Shown piece by piece: positions 57,890-64,000 of a stretch of DNA of 64,000 nucleotides. The stretch is from Mucidula mucida (Eukaryota; Basidiomycota; Agaricomycetes; Agaricales; Physalacriaceae), in NCBI GenBank assembly GCA_015501055.1, contig JADNYV010000087.1:62001-126000 (forward strand). Direction: 5' to 3'. A model generated the notes under the pieces. It made no database searches and was not told where the DNA came from. It saw only the letters and a program-made list of their open reading frames with translations. Position 1 is the first letter of the stretch, and each line of letters starts with the position of its first letter. Made by a program: the position numbers and the translations under genes.

Positions 57890-58907
57890 ATGGACACAGC
57901 CAATCTTGTGAACTCTCCCCATCTATGGTTCAAGAACGGGGACATCATCCTAAAGGCGGAGAACACCCTGTTTCGCGTTACACGCGGCATTCTCGCGTAC
58001 CACTCGCCCGTTCTCCTCCAGATGGTCCTGCACTCAGAGTCCAACACGTTTATCGAGGGCTGCAGAGTCCTCATCCTGCCCGACTCTGCAGAGGACACGA
58101 CACATTTCCTACAGGCCATCCATGATTCTGCGTACGTCCCCCCCTCCCTCCCCTCCTCGTCTGTTCTGGCCATTACCTTGCTCCCGCAGATACTACGATC
58201 CTTCCAAAGATACCCCATTCTCCGTGATATCCGGTGTTCTCCGCATGAGCACCAAATACCAAGTGCACCCTCTCAGGCAAATGGCCGTGCGCCATCTCCA
58301 GCGCCTCTTCCCGCCGACACTCGAGGCTTGGGATCAGCGCTCGAAACCGGGCAACGACACCATCCAGAAATCGCGCGGCCGCACCATCGCCATCATCAAC
58401 CTCGCCCTGGAGACGAACCACCACGTCCTCCTGCCTAGCGCCATGGCATACTCCTGGGCCATCGGCCTCGATGCGCTGCTAGACGGCGCGGAGACGCATG
58501 ATCGCAAAAAGGTGGAGCTGGATTGGAAAACGAAGCGGACGTGTCTCGTCGCGCGCGACCGCCTCACGAGCGCCTTGCGCTCTCGCCTCTTAGCGTTCAT
58601 CGTCACCCCGTCCCCGGCGCGCTGCCAGAACAAGGCACGCTGCGACCAGGGGCGGCTCGTCACGCTGAACAAGTGGGAGCACTATTTCGCCGAGGCGGGA
58701 TTCCCGACGCCCTTCCGGTTCGAGGTCAACTGGACGGACGTGGGGACGCAGCTCTGCCGTGACTGTGTGGTGGACGGGAGGGAGAGCTTTTTGACGGCGA
58801 GATGGGTGCTGTGGGACGAGCTCCCGTCGTTCTTTGGGTTGGAGAGCTGGGAGGTGCTTAGTGCGAAAGCGGATTTGGAGAGGCGGGCGTCGCCGTCGAG
58901 TAGATGA
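57890..58907 (+). CDS. BTB/POZ-domain protein, second family
   Basis: Exons 57890..58131 and 58190..58907 give 319 residues starting MDTANLVNSPHLWFKNGDIILKAENTLFRVTRGILAYHSPVLLQMV, the start of a BTB fold typical of Agaricomycete proteins (DGNLVLQAE-like strand, then FRVxRxILA). It continues FLQAIHDSAYYDPSKDTPFSVISGVLRMSTKYQVHPLRQMAVRHL. The C-terminal part holds paired cysteines (CQNKARC and CRDC) that could bind a metal. The sequence differs clearly from the BTB family at 45-47 kb. It is probably an adaptor or transcription-related protein; no partner is evident. GC content is higher than in neighbouring intergenic DNA. Confidence 0.83.
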
Positions 58908-59748
58908 ACACGATGAGTAGCATTCCATACACGAAGGCTATAGTAAATGTTGACTTCTCGCTCACCACACGATGAGGCTTCGCATGTCCCAGCCAAAAGC
59001 ATATGGATACGTCCGGGCTTGAGATCTCGACTGACTTGAATACGTTAAGCTCCTCTCCTCCTCAGGTTTGGACACAGTACATATCCTACAGAACAGATAT
59101 TCACCTGGGGCACGCCAGGCAAAGTTCATCTGTGCTTCCCGTGAGTCTAGATCAATTCCTCACTCCCCTGCGCCCAACGACAACTGTTACACTTCCCGCA
59201 TTAAACCCGATCGAGTCCTCGTAAAACGGTACATCTGGACGCCCGAGTCAACGTTTAAAGGTCCAAATGCAGCAAAAAGTAGATCGATTCAGGTGTTGAA
59301 GATTCGCCGCATACCAAACGCATACTTGGTCCTCTACGGTCATCAAAATCACATTCACCGCGTTCTGGATGACGTCGGGAGCAACATAGCGTCATGATTT
59401 TCACTTGAGTATGATCCCCTTGATCGACGGGGGGGGGGGGGGGCGCCCACAACGTTTTACAATGACATGATGTCCATCGCGGTCACATTCCGCGACTTCA
59501 ATATCAATCACCGTGTCCGCGAGTTGCTAGCATTTCAACCTACAACATATAAACCGTGTATCAACGGGGGGGCCATACTAATGTACATTGTTTACTGTAT
59601 CGTATTCGTGTTTGGTGGACAAGAAAGCGGGGGGGGGAGGGGGGGTAGCGTAGTAGTAAAAAAAACATGATAGAAAGCAACGACTGCGACACCCAAAGAC
59701 GGAGAGAGAAAAGAGAAAGAAAGTCCAAAAGAGAATGGGGTCCACGGT
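58908..59748. other. Intergenic region with G homopolymer tracts
   Basis: About 840 bases with no supported gene. It contains a run of 15 G at 59429..59443 and further G runs near 59565 and 59630..59647. The right-hand runs lie in the 3' UTR of the minus-strand bZIP gene, where they would be C-rich in RNA. The long run is a likely site of length variation and sequencing error. Confidence 0.5.
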
Positions 59749-61054
59749 CTAGTACCCGTATGCGCCGCTCGTGCCGTTGCGGTTTTCCACTTTGCCTACG
59801 CCTACACCCACGCTGACTGGTACACCTCCCACATTGCCATTGACCTGTCCGACGCCTACACCGCCAACCAGCGCGCTGAGACGCGAGATTTCCTCTCGCG
59901 AGGTGACGAGAGCAGTGGTAAGACGCTCGTTCTCCTGCTGGAGAAACTCGACTTTGGCTTGAAGCTGGGCTAGCCAGGCCTTCTTGCGCTGTCGACATTT
60001 GAGAGCAGCTGCATATGTTGAGGATGGTATATATTTTCCAAAGAGCGTGCATACCTTGCCGATTCCTCTCCAAAAAGTTCTTGCGTTTCTCCTCCTCCGT
60101 CTCGGGTTTCTTGGACTGGTTATTGTTCTGGGGCGACATAGAATGTTGGTTGTGGTGCTGGCGCTTGTGGGAAGGCTCGTCGTTGTACATATCCTCATCA
60201 TCTTCATCATCGTCATCGTCATCGTCTTCATCCATGTTGGACTTTCGTCCACCACGCGTCGAGCGACGAACGGGTTTCCGCTTCGTACCGCGTTTTCCAT
60301 TCGGTTCTTGCTGCTCCATGCTAACACCACGCGCCTGCGCTTCCTCGCGCTTGGTAAGCTCCTGATGCGCTTGAGATAGAAGGAAAAGACCGTTGGCGGC
60401 GGTCGTGGCGGCGTTGGTGGCCGAGTTGAGATACTCGCCCTCCTGCGGCTGCTGCTGCGCGTAATTGCCGTTCATAGCGCCTGTGATGGCGTTGAGGGTG
60501 TTTGGGGTGATGGTCATGGCGTTCTGCATAAAGGCGGCGGTGTTTGGGGTATTGGGGAATGGGCCGCCGACCAGAGGTGTGAGGCCAGTACGCGGAGTCA
60601 AGCCAGTGCGGGGAGTGAGACCCGTACGGAAATTGGCGGGATCAAACTCGCCCGGGCCCTGCGGCGCCGATGGATTGGCTGGACCCGCTAGCATCGCAGG
60701 CGAGAGTGGGCCGGCGCGCAGAGAATTAGCAAGGCCGGGCGTGAATCCCCATTGATACGGAGCGCCGGGGTCGGCGGGCGACGATATGGAGGACAGCGGA
60801 GGTAGCACTGGTCGCGAATCGTCGGTAGGTGACTTGGACTTGCGCCTTTCGTCGCGGCCGTTGGCCTGAGATTCGCCCGACGAGGTTGACTGGGGCGACT
60901 GATTTTGACGGGCATTCGACGACGACGAGGGTCGCGCAGAAAAAGACTGTTCAAATGGATTCGGCTCGAGGTCAAAGTCTGCGCGTTTCTGGTTTTTGGG
61001 CGAAGCGGAGCGCTGCTGCTCTTTGGCCATGACGCACAAGCGGGGAGGGGGCAA
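59749..61054 (-). CDS. ATF/CREB-type bZIP transcription factor
   Basis: Exons 60055..61054 and 59749..60008 give 419 residues, or 411 if translation starts at the second methionine (MAKEQQRSASP). The bZIP domain spans the single intron: EEKRKNFLERNRQ | AALKCRQRKKAWLAQLQAKVEFLQQENERL. The basic motif (N-x7-R type, NRQAALKCR) is followed by leucine heptads. This is the ATF/CREB class, as in fission yeast Atf1 and Aspergillus AtfA, which regulate stress responses downstream of Hog1-type MAP kinases. The N-terminal half has QWGFTPGLANSLRAGPLSPAML, a motif of this family, and a triple direct repeat of RTGLTP. An acidic DDDDDDDEDDEDMY stretch precedes the domain. Family assignment is firm; orthology to one named factor is not. 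Confidence 0.9.
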
Positions 61055-62394
61055 AACGTCACTGGTGGGAAGGTGGGAAAGAACTACGTCAACACCGTCA
61101 TTGTTTTACCTACTAATGCTCTTGACAAACAGCGCCACACATCGTCACGTCGTGCCTCTCTTATCAAGTCACTTGTCCAACTCGTGTTGATGGTGTATGC
61201 GTAACTAGACGATGCGGAAAAGCCCCAGTAGATACACCTTCCTCATACAGACACGGCCAACTGGCCAAGTGTCCGCAAAACCCTAGAAGTTTATCACCCT
61301 TCCCCATACCAAACCCTTCAAACGCGCGTCCCCCAGATGTATGACCACCTCCGCGATTGACATGTTTGAACGTCATACATTGTGCAATTTCCAGTAACTA
61401 CTCCCGAGAATAGCAAAAGAACCACCACTCGTGGCAGGATGTTCACAATCATCCCTAGCCCGACTCGGCCTTGAGTTCACAAATAGATACCCAATGAAGA
61501 GATACAAAATAAGCGTCGCCTTAATGATTGTGGACAGTCGCGTTGCTGCGAGTAATGACATTGCTGTTCGGAGGTCCATACGACAGGACCACGACAGTTG
61601 GAGTACCCGTTACCGGCAACCGCAAGGGGCGATTTGAAGCCATCGCAGGCACATCCGTCGATCGTTGATTAAGCGCCACGTTCCAATTTTTTTTTAAAAA
61701 CAGAAACAATCGTAGCGCCTAATCGGGATTGATGGCGGGTAGCCAGATCGGGAACGCAGTCGGGAGGACCTCCTTGCACACCGTGCATGGTAATCGGCAA
61801 GAGCTGCTCACAATTCGTTGCATAACGTTATCGAGCGCTAAAGACAAGCTCAAGAATCCAACCAAAGTGTCACAGACTTGACACCTCCAGCGACGAATGA
61901 TAAGTTCCCCACATGTGTGGCACAGAAGCAAGGCAGATGGACAGGGAGGTCCAAGTTTAATCTTAGGAATTCGAATTCGAAGTGAACTGACCCGCAATGA
62001 GCAGCAAGCCCTCTGAGCACCGGGTCAGGCTGGAATGAATGTGAGAAAAGCATCAATAAACGAGCATCAAAATACAGACAAGAACACTTTTTGGCATGAA
62101 TGATACGCGAACGTTCAAACCTGCAAGAAGTAAAAGGAACAAGAAACCACCAAGAACAACAAGCCCATTGAGAACAAGACCCAAAGAACAAAAAGCTCGC
62201 AAATGTCGATTCGTGGCTCCGGACAAAGGACCTTGATGGCAAACCATCATTCCTCTGCTCTGTTCCGTAACACGCCTCTCATAAAAAAGAAGGCCAGCAA
62301 AGGCCCGTTTGTTCCCATTGTTCGCCGCTTTCGTCAACGCGCACTTGCCTCTTGTGGACTCCAAGCAGCTTTGACCGTCGAACAAAGGGGCCCA
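61055..62394. other. Long intergenic region, no supported gene
   Basis: About 1.3 kb. A minus-strand frame at 61719..61997 has several Cys pairs (CHTC, CQVC, CTVC). Another farther right has a hydrophobic stretch (LGLVLNGLVVLGGFLFLLLLAG). No convincing exon chain connects them, so they are recorded only as possibilities. The promoter of the bZIP gene lies at the left end. Confidence 0.35.
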
Positions 62395-62400
62395 TATAAA
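62395..62400 (+). promoter_or_regulatory. TATA box upstream of the 156-residue gene
   Basis: TATAAA in the context CCATATAAAGCG, 86 bases before the ATG at 62486 and followed by a pyrimidine-rich leader. Position and sequence fit a fungal TATA promoter. Confidence 0.5.
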
Positions 62401-62485
62401 GCGACGCCGCCGTCTCTCGTCCTTCCAGCACACCCCAGCGCACCGCAGCTTATCTCGAAGCATCGAGACTCCTAGATCGCGAAAC

Positions 62486-62956
62486 ATGAATCAGGAGCGT
62501 TCGAAATCCGGCACTCCTAAGACGCGCCCCCCTCTCAGCTCCTCATCCTCAAACTATTTCACATCCCAGCCTTCGTCCTCGCCATCGATGACCTTCAGCA
62601 CCGCGCGCCACACCACCGCGCCACACACATCCCTATCCACGCCCGTGCCGCCTACGCCACACCCACCGCGGTGTCCTCCCGCACCAGGGCCTCTGCGCCC
62701 GTCATCGTCATTCTACCCGCAGAAACAGAGCGAGCCTGCCGTTCCCGGCGTCAAGGGCGTGCGCGCGCGTCGGCTGGAGTTTGAGCTCATCCCGTCGCCT
62801 CCAGGCGCTCCTGTACCAGCCAAATCATCACCGAGTACCACGCTGCGCCCGCCGATCAAGCTGGGGACGTGGCTGGCGGAGGAGGAATATAAACCACAGA
62901 CAAAGTTCGCCAATGGTCATGGGACACATCTGAACGTTCCGCCGAGAAAGGCTTGA
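62486..62956 (+). CDS. Hypothetical low-complexity protein, 156 aa
   Basis: Single-exon frame starting MNQERSKSGTPKTRPPLSSSSSN. The first 80 residues are Ser/Pro/Thr-rich. The second half has a more ordered segment (VKGVRARRLEFELIPSPPGAP, LRPPIKLGTWLAEEEYKPQTKF) that looks like a short binding motif region in a disordered protein. A TATA box at a suitable distance and preferred codon use support expression. I do not recognise it, and no function is proposed. Confidence 0.55.
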   Translation: MNQERSKSGTPKTRPPLSSSSSNYFTSQPSSSPSMTFSTARHTTAPHTSLSTPVPPTPHPPRCPPAPGPLRPSSSFYPQKQSEPAVPGVKGVRARRLEFELIPSPPGAPVPAKSSPSTTLRPPIKLGTWLAEEEYKPQTKFANGHGTHLNVPPRKA

Positions 62957-63613
62957 GGAGGGAGGAAAATTGTATCTTTATTCTGTATATAGCGCGACGA
63001 CCCATCATGACCTACATAGCATTTGTACATTAGCACGCACACGCCTTGGAGTACGCATTCACATACCTTACTAGCAGCAGCAGTTTTTTCAACGAGCCAC
63101 TATTTTTCCTTCCTCCTATGTTTCAACGGGGGGTGATTGGCCACGGCGGGCTAAATCAGGCTGAGATTGTCGCGCGGCTCCATGCTGGATGTTTTAGAAA
63201 CAGTGTGGTAGGTGAAACAGCAAGCTTTGAGCGAGTACAGGCGGTGAAGGCTTTGAAGCTAGCGGTGGTGGTGGTGGTAAGATGGTAACCAGTAACCTTT
63301 CGTACCTTCGTGGATACCGCTTGTATAGTCTCCCCGCGTCTCACAACACAATAAAAGCGTCATGGGCGGAAACAAAGTTGCTTTCCATGTGAGCGACACG
63401 TGGCTTCCGAGTGCTTCGGCGCGTGCATTACCGGACTTCGAGATGCTCATTGAAGAGTTACACTTACATCCACATCAGGATATCCAGACATCGAATTACC
63501 TTGGCGTATAATCAATATCTTGACCAGGTGAACAAACGGAGCACCGCGAATCCGCCGACTTGTAGTACACCATGTGATCGCGCCACCTACTTCCCATCTT
63601 CCCACCCACCACG
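62957..63613. other. Intergenic region, no gene seen
   Basis: About 650 bases between two plus-strand genes, with a GGT-rich simple stretch near 63265..63278. It should hold the 3' UTR of one gene and the promoter of the isochorismatase-like gene. Confidence 0.4.
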
Positions 63614-64000
63614 ATGACTCTTCTGCAACCTGAATCCACTATTATATTCTTGTGTGACGTTCAGACTAAATTTCGTAAGATTCTGGATAGTCTCTCAACT
63701 AACGCTCCTCCTCTTGAACTGACTCTTAGGGCCGGCAATCCATGGCTATGACCAAGTCATCCTCACCGCGAATAAGATGCTCAAAATAGCCAAGGTGCGC
63801 GCAACACATAGTGAGCCCACATCGTCCCTCCGATCTCACCGTCCCAGTTGGTAGGCTGCGAAGTGCTCGTCACGACCCAGAACGCCAAAGGTCCAGATCC
63901 TTAATACTATACATAAACCTCCAAACTCACACCCCAGCCCCCAGGTCTTGGCCCAACAGACCCTGCCATCGACCTGCCCTCGCTCGGCGACCTGCTCGTA
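63614..64000 (+). CDS. Isochorismatase-domain protein, 5' end only
   Basis: Exons 63614..63674, 63730..63794, 63848..63890 and 63945..64000 (running off the window) are in phase. They read MTLLQPESTIIFLCDVQTKFRPAIHGYDQVILTANKMLKIAK, then LVGCEVLVTTQNAKGLGPTDPAIDLPSLGDLLV. This matches the start of the ISOC1/ISOC2 group of isochorismatase-like hydrolases. The Asp of LCDVQ is the catalytic acid; the Lys and Cys of the triad would be farther on. These proteins are cytosolic or peroxisomal, with poorly known substrates. The 3' half is outside the window. Confidence 0.88.

Noticed and set aside
61719..62487. Minus-strand frames with Cys pairs (CHTC, CQVC) and a hydrophobic stretch
   Set aside because: The Cys spacing hints at a zinc-binding protein, but I found no set of splice sites that joins the pieces in phase, and the right end overlaps the promoter of the 62486 gene.

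Overview
The window is nuclear DNA of a mushroom-forming basidiomycete (Agaricomycetes). The evidence is compact genes with many introns of about 45-55 bases, bounded by GT and AG, together with protein families typical of that group: FunK1-type kinases, expanded F-box and BTB families, and an Agaricomycete multi-pass membrane protein family. No rRNA, tRNA or CRISPR array was recognised. Exon joins were worked out by eye from splice signals, reading phase and family resemblance.

Left part (1-12.3 kb), mostly housekeeping: 3' end of an epoxide hydrolase, an F-box protein, the nucleolar GTPase GNL3L/Grn1, a FunK1 kinase, ribosomal protein eL18 back to back with a TRA2-like splicing factor, and an 11-exon gene of unknown function carrying seven [V/I]KxE motifs, one per short exon.

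Centre (12.8-36.1 kb): a head-to-tail tandem array with a period of about 10.25 kb. Two full units (12816-23036 and 23037-33288) and a partial third (33289-36086) all start with the 3' flank and body of SEC63, the ER translocon J-protein. Only the third SEC63 is complete (seven exons, 644 residues). The first two lack the 5' end and each carries its own frameshift in the J-domain. The other 7.4 kb of each full unit holds no gene I recognise and ends in a piece of a diverged paralogue of the [V/I]KxE gene.

Right part (36.3-64 kb) alternates conserved genes with young, unstable families. Conserved: SNF5/SFH1, RPAP1 and AP-3 mu sharing a 110-base promoter, an ATF/CREB bZIP factor, and the 5' end of an isochorismatase-fold gene. 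Unstable: two F-box/LRR paralogues flanking a 1138-base hAT-like element with a perfect 33-base terminal inverted repeat and 8-base target duplication; a second F-box family with two intact and two broken members; a BTB family with one intact and two broken tandem members; and a Tc1/mariner-like MITE next to an F-box relic. The overall picture is stable essential genes separated by islands of tandem duplication, gene decay and small DNA transposons.
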